A DNA stretch of 64,000 nt from Lineus longissimus (taxonomy: Eukaryota > Nemertea > Pilidiophora > Heteronemertea > Lineidae): NCBI RefSeq assembly GCF_910592395.1, contig NC_088309.1, forward strand, positions 5,522,501 through 5,586,500. Reading direction: 5' to 3'. The translations under genes were made by a program, and so were the position numbers. Below the pieces are notes generated by a model. The model was not told the origin of the DNA, searched no databases, and was given only the letters and a program-made list of their open reading frames with translations. Below are positions 22,901 to 36,800 of the stretch, piece by piece; the first letter of the stretch is position 1, and every line of letters starts with the position of its first letter.

Positions 22901-25900
22901 TGAACCGAAGGTTGAACTATCGTCTGCACACTGATCAGTGGCAGGCATTACGTTAATATCAGGACGAGCCAATACACGTGTTTGCTGTTAATCAATTGAT
23001 GAATACCATCACCGAATGACGATATTTGCACGCACCGACATAAACTAGATGTCATCTAAATCTCAAAAAAATGTTCTGAGTGTTTTTCGACTGAATATTT
23101 CAGTTTCAACAAATACGCTACTCATACAACGGGGGAGCAGTCAGTGCGCTTCCTCAAAAACCTACCGTCTGTCAGGAGCAAACCAGTAAGGAGATACACA
23201 GGGTGTTAATTCAAGTGTAATGGTTTCCTACAATTTCTGCGTCTCTTTCACAGAACATGTACAGTAACTGCCATCATAGTTTGTGTGACACAGACTGAAC
23301 CGCTGGCCGTGCGGCGTACGTGTGTTGTCTCGTCACCATCTTAAGTGCTCCTCGCTGAAGCATTGCCACGTTCCTTAGATGCTTTTGACCTTTTTTCTCC
23401 CTTAATGAGCTGTGTTAGAGTTCTGTGTCCGTATCTTTGGGGAGGATGTCACTTTCCCACGATCAGATCATCACGATGATATGAATGACACTTGTATCTC
23501 ATGTAAGTTGGTGTAAAAAGTACTGCGGTCAATCGTCGGTGCGTGACTAACTTGATTTTATATGAGTGTGCAAATAGGGGGAGTTGATGAAAAAGGAATC
23601 GAACATGTCCTCAGTTCGAGGTCATGGCATTTCTAATGTTGTGACGTTGAATCTAATGCCTGGTGCACACACTGCATATTTTCGTCGTGCGACCAAAACA
23701 TTTCTGATGTTCTTAACCTTTACTGTATCAGCACGGCTTAACCGAGATGAACGAATGAGACACAAGAAGACTATAGGCGCCGTGGTTTACGATAGGCAAA
23801 ATTGAAATCGGCAGCCTTGCCTATTCAGTCCTTATGTTGCCCTGTCTTTCTGCCTTTTTATGAAATATCCGCACAATACCTCACTTGAAGCACCATTTCT
23901 AGTACAAATCCTTTCCTAACGCTGTCTCATCAATTGCCAAGGAAGAACCTATGAGAGCAAAAACCCATCGAGGTCTTCTGCAAGTTCTGATTCCCCGACC
24001 CCTTGAAATGACAAGAAAGCATCGTGGCTCTTGCAGCAGAGGAAGCCCCACAAGGTTTGTCTCCAGTTCAACCTGAGAGGCTTCCGTTTGTGTGGGTGAC
24101 AGCAGATCAGAAGTAAGAGAGCAAGACTGGACGACCTATGCCACCAGGTGAGCTAAGGTTCTGTCAGCTTCCGTAAACAGACGCATATATGATATCGGAG
24201 GTATAAAAATGATACGTACATGTATGTTGGAAGTTGCATTTATTTACAATAAGAATAACGCTTCATTTGGCTTCCTCTTAGTACCCTACATTATGCTCAC
24301 ATTTAGCTCTCGCTTGAGGCGACATACAAACTGAACCATTTTTTGTAATTTAGCTTCGAAAATTTCTCCGGATGTTACCTGTGGTCTGTTAGAAGCGTAG
24401 TCATGGTAGCAGGACTGTCAGTGCAACGTTTTTGCAGGAGTGCATTATGCGTACCATGCTGACCACAAGAAAGCAGAAAAAAAGGTTCCGTTCATCTGCA
24501 TTTTTGACGGTGGCAAGTGGGACGGAACCTTTGTTTGATCCATCTCCGTGAACCTTTAACTCTTATTAAGATTTGTACTTTGTAGGCCAACTTGAAGTAT
24601 TGTGAATTGGTGGATTGTACATGCAAGTAATAGTTATATCTCGTAATAATGATTGTAAGTTATATCTAACTGTGTTATGAGGATTTCTGTTTGGTATTTC
24701 AAGTATCTTCCGGGGATGCTTGGGTTGAGCTGTCAGAGCAGGTGTGATGGCAATGTATCCGGCCTCAACCAGAAAGGTGCATCGACTGTCTGCATTGTCT
24801 GTTAAACTATACTACCTCCTGCCATGGGTAGAGGCCTAGTTCAATGTCAAGGTTGGCCACCAGGGGTAAGGTAGGATTCTTGATTAACGATCGAACGGAT
24901 AGCACGAAAATGTAATATGCTTCAGGTTTTGTCAAAGGGGGCTAGAATCAAGGGTTCCAGTTGATGGTTTCCAGATGACTGATATGAACAGTCAAGACAT
25001 TCATCTTACAAGCTTGAATAATGCCGTTATACTGTCAGACCATACTCTACTCAGGTCAGACGGAATAAAAAGTCTGTGCTCGTTAGTAGCGCTCAGTATT
25101 ATTCCGAACTTTAACTTTTGTTACACGCATTGTAGAAGGAAAGACATGATTTATATATCAGAAAAAGTTCGTTTGACATGTACCTTTCCGGTTTGCGGCT
25201 CCCTTTGGTGAATCAATCCACAACCATTATATCCACACAGCAACAATTAAAAAAACAACAACAAAGGATTTGAAAAACAGTGATCTATTTTTGTTCTGGT
25301 TCTTTTTGTTCTTCCTTAGCTAACCGATGTCAAAGAAGACTCGTAAAACATGAAAACTGCTTTTATCTACAAATGATTAATCGATGGAGTTTTTTTCTAA
25401 AACAGAAGTCTGGCCTTATTCATTATTTTCAATGGTTCCTTAAATATTGACAGAGGTCTATATCAAAGAGCATTTCATTACATGACATTATTATGGGCCA
25501 ATAGCACAGTGGCACTCGGGATTTCAAGTTGATGGTCATACAGCGCTTCCTTGAACACAGCTTATGGTGGACAAAAGGTGACAAAATTGGGACTCGACCC
25601 ATCCATCATGCTCCATGCACCAGGTCAGGCGCGGCCATATCATCATCTCCGCGACAATCTTTGCCGCTTCGGCTTCCATGTATATAAAAGTGCTTTTCTA
25701 CTTTTCGAACCAAAAGTGACAGACTATCATATACCATAAAGCCTTTTAGATAATGATCGTTTAGTTTAATTAGGGGGCCAAAGAAAAACAGTTCAAGGTC
25801 GATGGTAGCTGACTGAAACGTTTGAGTTTTCCCGAGAGGTTCTCCTTCTCGTTTTGTATATTTATTTCAAAGAGTCTGGGCTGATGATTAGGGAAACAAC

Positions 25901-26500
25901 TTTCCATCCTATGACAAACATCTTAGGTATAAAGCCATAACAAACTAGCTTGAGGCGGGAAATATAATCCTCCCACCTGGCTGTTGCTTAGAAATGTACC
26001 CATGACAACCTTATTGGAAAAGACGCAGGAGAGCCAAAGTGGAAAGAAGGATCATCCGTCAACGATACAGTGCATGGGGTAATGACGGGCTCCCAAGAAG
26101 ACAAGATGGCGGCCAGATACTATTTCGTCGTTCATTTTTGACTATCAGCGCGTATTTCTTAAGTATCCATGGTAAATCCTTTACATACGCGCTTTCCCAT
26201 TTCAGCTGTTCACAACCTTGATGTTATAAAAGTTAGAAGAATCTTATATTATACTGACGTGTTTGTTTGGAGTATGTTTGTAAACGTATGCGACTGCAAA
26301 CGCACATGTATTATATAAGTTTATATTACACCTCATTCATTCCAATTTTTTATGGACATATACAGATTCTATTATACGAGCACTGACAAAATGTCTGAAA
26401 AATAAAATAAAAAATTTCGAAGATTTTGATGTTATGCAATAAATGTTTGGTGCGTTAACGAAATCTGTTGTATACAATTGTGGCGACAGACTTTACAATG
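19969..26500. other. Non-coding region upstream of exon 2; possible long intron 1
   Basis: No convincing exon was found on either strand. A signal-peptide exon ending in phase 1 should lie somewhere upstream of exon 2, but I could not identify it. An 11-bp hairpin (AAAGGTTCCGT/ACGGAACCTTT) lies at 24481-24532. Confidence 0.55.
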
Positions 26501-26512
26501 TTAATTCGAGGA

Positions 26513-26730
26513 AGCGCGTTGGCACAGAGTAATACCGTCCAACTTCGGAGCGGAGGGTAGTACGTTCTCGGCTCGGCCAGTGCCTCAAGGTACTTTCAAC
26601 TGTCCTCAAATGACAAAGTGCAGCGCAGTATGCGCTCCTTGGTTTCTACATAGGTTTCTGGATAAAACTGGAGGATGAATGTAAAGCGCTTTGGGATGGC
26701 ACATAATTTATATTTCATTTCATTTCATCT
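26513..26730 (+). mobile_element. Possible tRNA-derived SINE
   Basis: The start, GCGTTGGCACAGAGT, resembles a tRNA A box, and GTTCTCGGCTCGG, about 45 bases on, is a weak B box. The 3' part has TGTAAAGCGCTTTGGGAT, a phrase common near the ends of SINEs and MITEs in marine invertebrates, then a TTTCATTTCATTTCAT tail. No target-site duplication could be assigned. Family and limits are uncertain. Confidence 0.4.
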
Positions 26731-29700
26731 TTTCTTATTCTAATAGCTTTGACAATGACCTTACTTCACTATCAGCACCAAAACGCCACCACCATTTCGC
26801 TGCCTCGATCTAAATCATACAATCTTTTTACATCACGGGTGAACGCCGTACAATAGACGCAGTAACAGTTCCCATTTTTGCCCGCCTGAGATTAGGCTTA
26901 TTGTAATATCCGATATCTTTTCTTCTTCCGTTTAACCCCTGGAACAGTAAACGATGCACCATGCCCTGGTCTTTGATATCAAATACCTTCCCCGGTACCA
27001 TATAGCTCCCCTCGCCTCGTGACGCGCGACAACTAAAAGCTAACTTGGTCTCCATGGAGATAGTTCCTAAAGCTTTGTAGGTATAAAAGTTCTAAACATC
27101 TTTCTGGATACAATGTCAACAGAACTGGACTTGAATCACAGTGCATTCATAGCAGTTTTAGTACATTTTACGCTACATTCTTGATTTGCAACGGAGCCAA
27201 GGCGCACCTATTTGTCTGATAGAGATGCGCACTAATCCCGCTGTTCTAATATCTATAGGAAAACTGATCCGTCTTATTGAAAAGACCCGATCACACGGGT
27301 TATGTTGCCCCTCTCTATCTGAGGTCTAGATAAAGAACGATGAGATTGGCTCTTCCTTCATTTGAATATTATAATGAGGAAGACGACAGGTAATATTGTC
27401 AATGAGACAAAATAATCGGCCATTAGATTATCCGTTAGGTACGAGGAGACATTGGGTTTTTTCTCGCCTGTATTTGAATATTATAATGAGAGAGACGAAG
27501 TAGCTATTCATTATGAATATCTACTCTTTCTGTGATATATAAACCGTTTAGACAGTATTATCTTCTTTTGGTTTCTTTGGCGGTTTATTAAAGTATCCCT
27601 GGCCACTTCATAAATCACTGTTTCTGCAGCAAGCCATTGCCGACAACTAAATCAGCGGCGGACAGGGAAAAAGTGAAAAGGATTGCTCGGCAGACATGCC
27701 AGCGGTTTTCGCCAAGGAAATAAATCATAACAGATAGAAAAACAACGCAAACTGTTGCGGTGATTCCGTATTATTTACTAATTTGTTTCTGCTGAGTAGC
27801 CTACTGGAAATAATGCCATTTCTGCCTATTTGTTTTTTCAAGTGTTGCCTTTGCGTGCTCAGTGTTTCTTTTATAACTGGTTACGTGAAGTTCAGCCTTG
27901 ATAAATTCACCTAGAGACGCAATGACCACTCCTCTGTCATTCAACAGTTTATAAGTGATATCATCATCCACTGAATCAATTAACAATGCCTTCTGAAGTC
28001 AGATGGGGTGATGACAATAAATCGTGCTTGTCAGTAAATGATAATCTCTGTGGTAAAATGATTCTAGTGTTCAAATAGTCGAAATCATCAGGTGTTTTTC
28101 ACAGCGGAAAAGAACTAGGTCAATGCATTTTTTCAATACGCGATTGTGTCAATGTACTGAGCTGACATTTCGGAATGGACCTTGTATTGTTCAATTGTGA
28201 TCACGACAGAATCCACATAATTCACACAATTTCGATGATAATAGATGGCATAGTATGTCAACAACGATAGATGATAGCTTAATGCGATATAGATTAGTGA
28301 ACAGACAAGTCTATAAGTATAGGTCATGTGGTCACACTGAAAAAAGACCCCACTCATTTCAGTAACATCCCCTGACTTGATAGGAACTTGTAAGGTCCAT
28401 AAAGAATGAAGTGGTATTCAGGGAAGAGAACATTGACAAAAGTCGATTCCTTTTTTTGTCCGATTGAGCATTATCTAACATCAAAATGCTCATGGATTAC
28501 ACCTCCACAATTAGAGAGCACATAGCAATTCACATGCTGTAATTTAAATTCTTCTCATTGCTTCGCAATGAATGGATTGTATCTAAAAAGCGTTATGTGA
28601 CTGAGAAGGTTGATAACTATCGCACTGAATCTCACGAAATCAAATGCAGGATTCGAGTCACGCATGTTTGACATTGATCAACTGCCCTGGAGATTCAAAA
28701 ACCAGGAGTTCCAATATCCAACATGGCGTCCAGAGACTGGAACGCGAGGCTCCTGGGATATGGGCACAATCAATAGGGTGTGACCCCGTGACTAATATAT
28801 TGATGTGATGAGCAAAGATTACGCCTTACATGGGTAGAAAGGATTATTGTTAAGCTGGGTACACGCGTCAAATGTTGATGGACGTATATAGAGTTATACA
28901 TGAAAACGTGGTAGACATGGTATGTGGGTCCCCTGGGATTGCTAAGTTGTGATGTTTGACTGGTGAGCGATTATCAATAAAAGTTCCACATGTGCGTTAC
29001 GTACATGAGGCGTACATTTATAAGAGATCATCTTTTGTTCTTGAAAAGCACACTTAGTTATTTCCCACTATTGAGACGCTCAAAACAAAATAGGCGAAAT
29101 TTTCTCCGGAGTTTTTCCCCGATTATAGAATAGAGCGTTCACGCCACTAATAGTTGTGTCCAGTCTTTCAATGTGACTCGTACACTTTCAAATGATTAAT
29201 GAGCCTCATACTCATTACTGGCATGCTAAGAGTCGATGCCATGTTATGCTTTCATACAAACAAATATATTTGCTCCAACTTTGTGATTGTCAGTAAGGAC
29301 CTCACTTGTTGGCAGTCCCTTGACTAAGAAGATATCTTTGCGCGTCATCAACGAACATTACATGTACCTTATTTACAGTTTATTGCAGTCTGCGATTATT
29401 GTGAGACACTATAGTCTAACTGTAATTCTCTTGTTGACGCCACACGTTCAACAACAACACCACGTCAGTTCCACCAAATGGTCATTAAGTGTCTGTTACA
29501 AATATGTATGTGAGAATGTAGGCGTAAATCTCAGCAAGTTACGTTGACATTATCCTTAAAGAAGAGTTGGTAGAAAGAAGCAACTATTAATCGTTATCAT
29601 CCCTGAAGCACAATCAATAGTATCCTAATTGCAATGATATTAGCTTGATCATATTAACTGAGCTAGGTTGGCGAAAAAAGTCTGCGCGTTGGGGCTTTTC

Positions 29701-32700
29701 GTCACCGGCTGTCACCTTGCAATGTGGATTGTGCATTGGGGATTTTTGGTAAGTGCCACGTTTAGTAAGACAACATCATCGAGAATAAGATGTAAGTGTC
29801 TAGCGTAATTTCGCCTCGGGCTTAGTTTGCCTTGCGATGCAAGAGCTTTTTAGCCGGAAAGTTAGGAACAACAAAAACGATACGCCATGCATCAGGCGGC
29901 AGAATACTTATTTTAATCATAACCCCGACTCACTTAAACTGTTATATAAACTCCCAACGGCGTTTTTTAACACATCACCGTCATGATAATCATCTTCATT
30001 TGTCCTGATTTTTCTACAGTATGAGAAATTGAGTCACAAATGTAACAAACTATAATCTGATGAAGACGTACCATTGGTTTTCTCTTTCTGGCGCTATAAA
30101 AGACTATTACATCAAATTAAGTGGACACCGATACATAGTAGCTTGTACATGTAGAAATAAACTAACCAACCATTTTTCCCGAAAAGATGATAAAAACTCG
30201 TTTTTATAAAAACAACTCCTACTCTATAATCCCGGTGATACCACAACTGAAGAATTGCCCAAGGGTGGGACGAGGAGACTGATGACCACTGCCTGGCCTT
30301 AGCGCTTGTTGGCAATGTATCATGTAGAACGTCAGACGTGACTCGTGAAGATCACAGTCCAAATTAAATGCGACAGTCAGTGGTCGATGAGGCGTTATAA
30401 TAATCAGGAAATTCTGCCAATGTTTGGTCTAGCTATCTGTCTTTCCGCTGCGAGATTCGGAGAGTATTATTTCTAGTGGTGGTTAAAGGGGTTGGTGTTG
30501 TTGAGGATATTGCTGGGCGAATGGTGGATTGTCTGAGTCACAATAAACACCCGTCTTTCTCCTTCTTGTTGATTGATGGAAACACCAACTAATCTTAAAA
30601 TAAATCCAGCCACTTCCGGTTTTCAAAGAACAATGGACCAATGGATCATCGTTATCAGTTTTTTGCGACATGTCATCTGAAATGGGTATTTTGACAATCA
30701 AGTTTTGCTGACGATTCTGTTCATGTTAACCGTTAGTTTTAGATACTGATGCAAAAGACAAGCAGAGAGGTGCTAGCCATATCAAGCAGGACGAGCGGTT
30801 TTTTCCATTTCATGCTTTTGCTACAACATAAATCCCGTCAATACCACAGAAAGCTCGTAATGACAGCCCTCAGCCTGCTGATATATCTATAATTCACCCA
30901 GTCGGAGTTCGATCCCGAGGAGAAGTCTCTCATTCACGACAGCGGCTAGTCGATTGGCGGACATCGTGCCATTTTTAACTCTCTAGTCAACTGAGGTAAA
31001 TATCAGACTGATTGGATGGCAAGAGTTCTCGAACACATTTCGATCACCTTAACATGAGTTGGTTATACTTGATTTGTCATATTGCGTAAAAGGGTATTTT
31101 AACGTGAAGAAGTGAAATTTCTACCATTAGTAATTTCCTTTGCCGATCGAATTCACCACAGCAATTTTGTTTGTTCTCTAATAACACCACCTGCCGGATG
31201 GACAACTTCACAACACGATACTGCCAACGATATTCAATTATTCACGCTCCAACTATTGAGAAACAAGAGGCATTTTACAGTCCTGATCCGATTATAACCC
31301 GACACTGTTTGGATTTCAAACGATATTCACTTGTGGGACTTCCTCATCCACGTTAACTTTATCAAGGATAATGAGACAGAAACCTTGGGGAGTTGTTAGG
31401 TTTCAATTTGAGATATTAGTGTAATTTTCTTTTAATTTGGTTTCGGAAGTTATAATAGATATATAGCATTTTTAACTTTCAGTAACTTAAGCTTGGTGAT
31501 GACATCAGTTTTCGGCACGGTTCATAAGGGTTGGCTGATTCAATAGGAGAACAGCTTAAACTTATTATATACACCCATACACTCTAAAAAAAATCTAAAA
31601 AAACCTTGGGCGAAAATAAGGCTGCGAATAGGTGGCCAGAATAACCTCAACTTATAATGTTCTATTTTTGGCTCTTTTACTCCTGATGAACACTCCCCTA
31701 CCAACATGTAGCTCAAATGGTTACACAAGTTGTGATAACGCTTACCGAGCAGATGATCAGTACTTGACCCAACAGATTTTGACCATTCCGTCAAGCTATC
31801 CACAAGTAAGCCTGGCTATCTCATGCTCACCCACATATCTCGACTACAGCTCAACGAGCTTAAGTAAGTGTTGATAACCCCGGTGGAGCTCAGCCTTAAA
31901 GCCCGAGCAATCCCGGTTGATGGCCTGAAGACCATGTTGTCTGAACCATGGATCAATCAAAGATCATCTAACCCCATAAGAGTCTGAATCATGTAATCGG
32001 TTCAGATCCTTACTCGGTCTGTGGCGAATAAATGAATGAAACAACATTCTAATTTTTTTTGAATAGGCATAGTTCTCCCATAACTTCTTAGTAACTTAAA
32101 TCTTGCGTTGGTGAAATAGGAAAGATTTCGAAAGAATTCACTCTGATAGCTTCGAACAAATGAAGAAAAAAATTGTTGACGAGAACGGGTAGTTTATCAA
32201 TAAAAAAAAAAGAAGTCACGAATGAACAAAACGGAGACATCTTGGCAAATAGATTTTCATAACTTTGTCTGAAGATATTTTCTTTCGTCTGATTTTTATT
32301 CTCAGTTGGATGCGTCTGTATGTTTCAGGAATTTGAGAGATCGATAAATGTAAAGAAGATCCGACATGTTAGACAAAATCGATAGGGAGACTTATGCCAA
32401 ATCGATAAGAAAATTTCTGTTTCATTTTCAACTTTTTTTGGGGGGGGGGCATAACACTCGCTTTAAATCTCTTTGTTAAGTATAATCAATGCGCTGGTTC
32501 GAAGTCTTCCCTCACTAACGACCAACAACAGCTGTGGTCAGCCGGTTTGATGCAACCGACGAGTGCGGCCCACATCAGACAATCGAAAGGTGCATTCCTT
32601 GACCTGGTATCAGACTATCAAGCTATTGATCCTTACAACTAACACTGACACCGACTAATTATGGTCTTGATTGGTAGTCTGGCCACTGAGGTCCAACCTT

Positions 32701-33232
32701 CCCATTGACAAGACAAAGCAAAGCCATCCCAGACAGTTTTGCTTTGAACTCTTGAAACAAGTCTCTGTCTTTGCACTGGCAACTTTGGAAGAATTCCCTT
32801 AAGCGTCATCGCAATCTTATACAATCTCCAATTCATACAAAGAGAGGGTTTCCAAAAATTTGTCTGCGTTTGGTAATGCTGTTCCTCATTCGGTTAATAT
32901 ATAGGTCCAATCTCCAGCAAAAGTGAGTGTGGCCTCTCAAGAACATTTTATTGACTACACTTAACATGTGTTGAGCAACCGTTAGCATTGGACAGGATTC
33001 TTGGTCGGCTAATCAGCAGCCGCGACAGGCCGTCCTGGTCCGTTAATCAGAGTGATTTATTGGCAGTCTCAAGAGAACACTGCATTCAATCGAGTCTTGA
33101 TCATGAAAATGGACCCGGAACTAACCCATGACATTCTTCTTTAAACCCCTGTGAGGTTCAAAAACTTATTTTAGAGAAAAACAAGTTCATGACGGAAGGA
33201 AAAATCTTGAAATCACCAACAAAAATTCCTTG
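26731..33232. other. Non-coding region, no gene recognised
   Basis: Only short open frames without family features were seen. Two copies of TTTGAATATTATAATGAG lie 112 bp apart (27361 and 27473). A plus-strand frame at 31632-31874 begins with a signal-peptide-like segment but has no other support. GAATAAATGAATGAAAC near 32026 resembles the tail of a retroposon. Confidence 0.5.
27361..27500. repeat. Direct repeat of an AT-rich 18-19-mer, 112 bp apart
   Basis: TTTGAATATTATAATGAG occurs at 27361 and at 27473, each followed by a GA-rich stretch ending GACGA. The intervening DNA is not otherwise duplicated. It could be a remnant of a repeat or a pair of binding sites. Confidence 0.5.
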
Positions 33233-33427
33233 GCTTCCCAAAAAGGGCATTGAAGATCAAAGGCCTATGTTGAATAGGGTAAATGAAGTATGAGCCAAAC
33301 ACACCGAGTGACCTATGAGTGCGCTAAATAGAATTCACATTTTGGGTCACTTTGGGTGTTTGGTTCACACCTCATCGACTCCATTCAACATAGGCCTTTG
33401 AGCTTTATTGCGTTATTTTGGGAAGCC
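33233..33427. mobile_element. Foldback or MITE-like element of about 195 bp
   Basis: The left arm runs GCTTCCCAAAA ... TCAAAGGCCTATGTTGAAT; the right arm is its near reverse complement, ATTCAACATAGGCCTTTGA ... TTTTGGGAAGC. Further in, GAGCCAAACACACCGAGTGACC pairs imperfectly with GGTCACTTTGGGTGTTTGGTTC (both seen at 33290-33370). The whole element can fold into one long imperfect hairpin around 33330. It has no coding capacity. Confidence 0.65.
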
Positions 33428-33600
33428 CTAGTGTATTCAACAGGCTTACTAGAAATCCGACCTTTCTGGGATTCGTCAGGAAGAAGTTAGAGTAACCGTT
33501 AAGAAGTCGGAAAAGTCTCCTACTAGTGATTGATCACTCCTCAATCCCTCCCATCGACTGATACCAGAAATCATTGAGAATGTCTCTCATTACCGGTGAC

Positions 33601-33830
33601 TGCAGAATAATCCCAGATTTAGCATGTGACTTGGCTGCTGATGTCAACCAATCTCAGAGGCCAAAGCCGTTAGATCACTCCGAGTTGTAGTTTGCCTGAT
33701 GCCGAGAACCGAAGACATCGAATGCTTCTCTTATGACCCATGTATACAAGCTTGCTGCAGATTAATCCATGATTACGCATGTGACTTGGCTTCGAATTGT
33801 CTGACCAATCACAGAGGTCAATGTCACATC
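33601..33830. repeat. Diverged direct repeat, about 155-bp offset
   Basis: GCATGTGACTTGGCT at 33622 recurs at 33777, each followed within about 15 bases by CCAAT and then CAGAGG. AATCC-x-GATT-like sequence precedes both. The similarity spans about 60 bases with substitutions and small indels. It may be an old duplication or two fragments of a dispersed repeat. Confidence 0.55.
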
Positions 33831-36800
33831 TACACAGATCGCGTGTACATGTAAATGTACAATACCGACAACGATACCATGTTACAATGTATATACTTCA
33901 TTCTGTAGAGTGTAGATGCGAGGAGCTTTTTACTAACTTGCGATTCTCTTGATGGTTCCAGACTAATCTTGATAAAATAAATGGCTTGATATTTTCACTA
34001 TTTTTTGGAAAACTGTAGAAATATAGGCTTACATGTATATATTTGACGTTCTTAACAAGCAGAATGATTCGCAAACTGCTGATGTTTGCTGGGCTATTGG
34101 ACAAGCCGTCCGTATTGTTATCGTGATATACATCACGTACGTCTGTACGTACATGCATCCCCACAGTCCCACGGGTTCAGTGAGTTCAATGGACAAACTC
34201 AACATCATTCATCATGCAACTCCTAATGATAGCCTATACACGTATCTACCTCAATACATTTTTCTCCAAACACGGCAAGTAGATTGTCGTGATGAGCTAA
34301 ACAATGGGTTCCCTTGTGGTTTCGACTGGCTTATTGGGGATCGATAAATCAAATAAACCTTAGATTAAATTTGGAATGCCTCGTGGCTCATGCTTGTTGA
34401 TATACTGTAGTGGGGACCTCTCAACATAAACGCTAAATATCTTATTGTGTTTGTTCGGTTGTTGATTTGCGTGGAAGTTTGTTTCGTGTGATCGGAGACT
34501 TGGAGAGGCAATGGCATGAGGAGGGAAGAGATTTTAATCGAATAAGACTTAATTTTATCAGCAGATTATGTAGTATGCTGTTCATTTTCCTTGCGTTGGC
34601 ATGCAACTCATTACTGCTGCTACCGAGCCAGTATACAGCCTCTCCACAAAGACTTGAGGTATCATCTGCTCTCAGCAACAAGTGCAAGTACGTTTTCCAA
34701 GACTCGAATGGAAAATGATGTCCAAAAGACTTGCACTTAAAACCTTAACAGAATAATGGTAATAACACTTACCTGCAGATTTCAAAAATGTTGTCAAACA
34801 TGAAAAGGGAAAGGAAAAAGAAAAGCATTACATTTTGCATTAAAGAAAACAAAACTACAGGAACCGAAAAATGAGAACAGGCTGATCAAGGCTTATGATA
34901 TTCGGAAGGTCCTTTCAAATGCTAATTTTCATTTGCGTCTTATCTGTATATTGATTTCTGCTGCACCCAATAATTGCAATCAACTGATAACTACCCTTGG
35001 TCAATTCATCTAAACGTGTTGAACTACGCCAAGCAATTGACAATGGGAACCCAACGCACTTGCCAGCTGTGGTAGCAATGTTTCCAATGAGAAACGTGCT
35101 TGAATGGCTGGTCAGCTTGTTTAACGAATGTGATTGTAAAGTATTAAACTGGTCTGCTACAGAGCTAAGAATGTTTCTGAAGGTAAATCGTTTTGGGACG
35201 TGACTTTACAATGTACAATAACTTGAAAGCTGTGTCGCTTGCTCCAACGCCATAAACCTCCACAAATGAAACGTTGACAGTTTAATACGAAGCATAACAC
35301 TTCCGTCATGGGTATCCTCAATGTTGAATTATCGTTTGTGTGTAGTTTATTAAGGAAGTTACTTGAATTTACATCTCATCAACATCCTTGCTTGAGGTAG
35401 GTATTCTGCTGCAGTAATGACGTAATATGAATTGGGCGAATGTGTCTTCATGAGCGCGATCTCTTATACCATGCCGGCGATGATATTGCAACATCTCGTT
35501 ATAAGAATGGCTTGCAGAAATAGTTTTTAAACTATTATTATGGATTCTGGTGAATATATCTTTTTTGTCACAAAACCTAAACCGATGATGGTGACTGTAT
35601 CTTAAACAGTGCCTGGGTGACTTTCCCCGGCCTTTGTCACAAGCAAAGTGTGTTACATAACGACTAACTGACAGCAACACTTGCCACTTGTCTCGCACAC
35701 CAGTACAGTCAACGAAGCGAATAATACATCACCCATTGGAAGGCGAGGATGCATCTCACGCGGACTTGAAATGAAATAAAGCTTGCCAATAACACGCGGG
35801 GGTTTCTCTAAAACCTGATGGCTCTTATTATCTTCTCTCGGAAGGGAATCGGAGGCCTGGGTAGAAATACATTAAGATGTTTACTTTATGTCGATGACAG
35901 GAGACTGTTTCGATGAATGTAATTGGCAATGTTCACCGTAACCGCGATTCTAACAGAGAGTTGCCAATATCATTGATGCAGAGGTTGTCAAATCACTAAT
36001 GCAGGTTGATAAGTGATATGTGATATCTAATATCAAAATTTGAGTTTTCTTGTCTGTAGTTGTTGATTCGATTCCCAAACGGACCACTTGATTTGGCTTT
36101 CTCATGTTAAGAGAAGCAAAAGGATTTACAGATAACAAAAATAGCTCTCGACGTCAGTTCATTGATGTTTACCACGACTACGGATTCAATAAAAAAAGCT
36201 CTACAATTTCATTCTGACATATTTCTACTAGAGGCAGTTTAATTTAACAGCCCAACAACATCGTCATTGCATGTAATGAACACTGTACATGACTCAGATC
36301 AGTCCAAATACAACAGACCTAAACATCGCTGACAATCAGTAAATTCCAAATAATTCAATTTCATCCAATAGTAATACGTTAGATGGAATGTTTTATTCAT
36401 GCATATGATAAATCAGCGAGCTATTTTTGAATTCGATGTGTCCGTGGAAACACTGCTGGGGCAAAATTACATTTAGTCATCCATCTTAATAGCGCTGATT
36501 ACTCTGTGGCAAAGATTTTTACGACCATCGAAGTCAATAAAAATGGAAAGAATTTTCTTTAATCGAGGTGAATCCAAGCAGCAAGTAAAAAGGTTCATTC
36601 TTGAAAACTATGCTGCATCCTGGCCAGGGGCTCCTACACCCGTATATAATGTATATAGTAATGCAATTAATGGTGTACAATGCTGGGGTTGGCAGCCATA
36701 ATGTCCTACTAAGGAAAAAGGCAGTAACCTACATTTTAGTCAAAATGAGATTCATCATATAACATCATGTTCTTCGGAATCTCCCGATTATTTTGATGTG

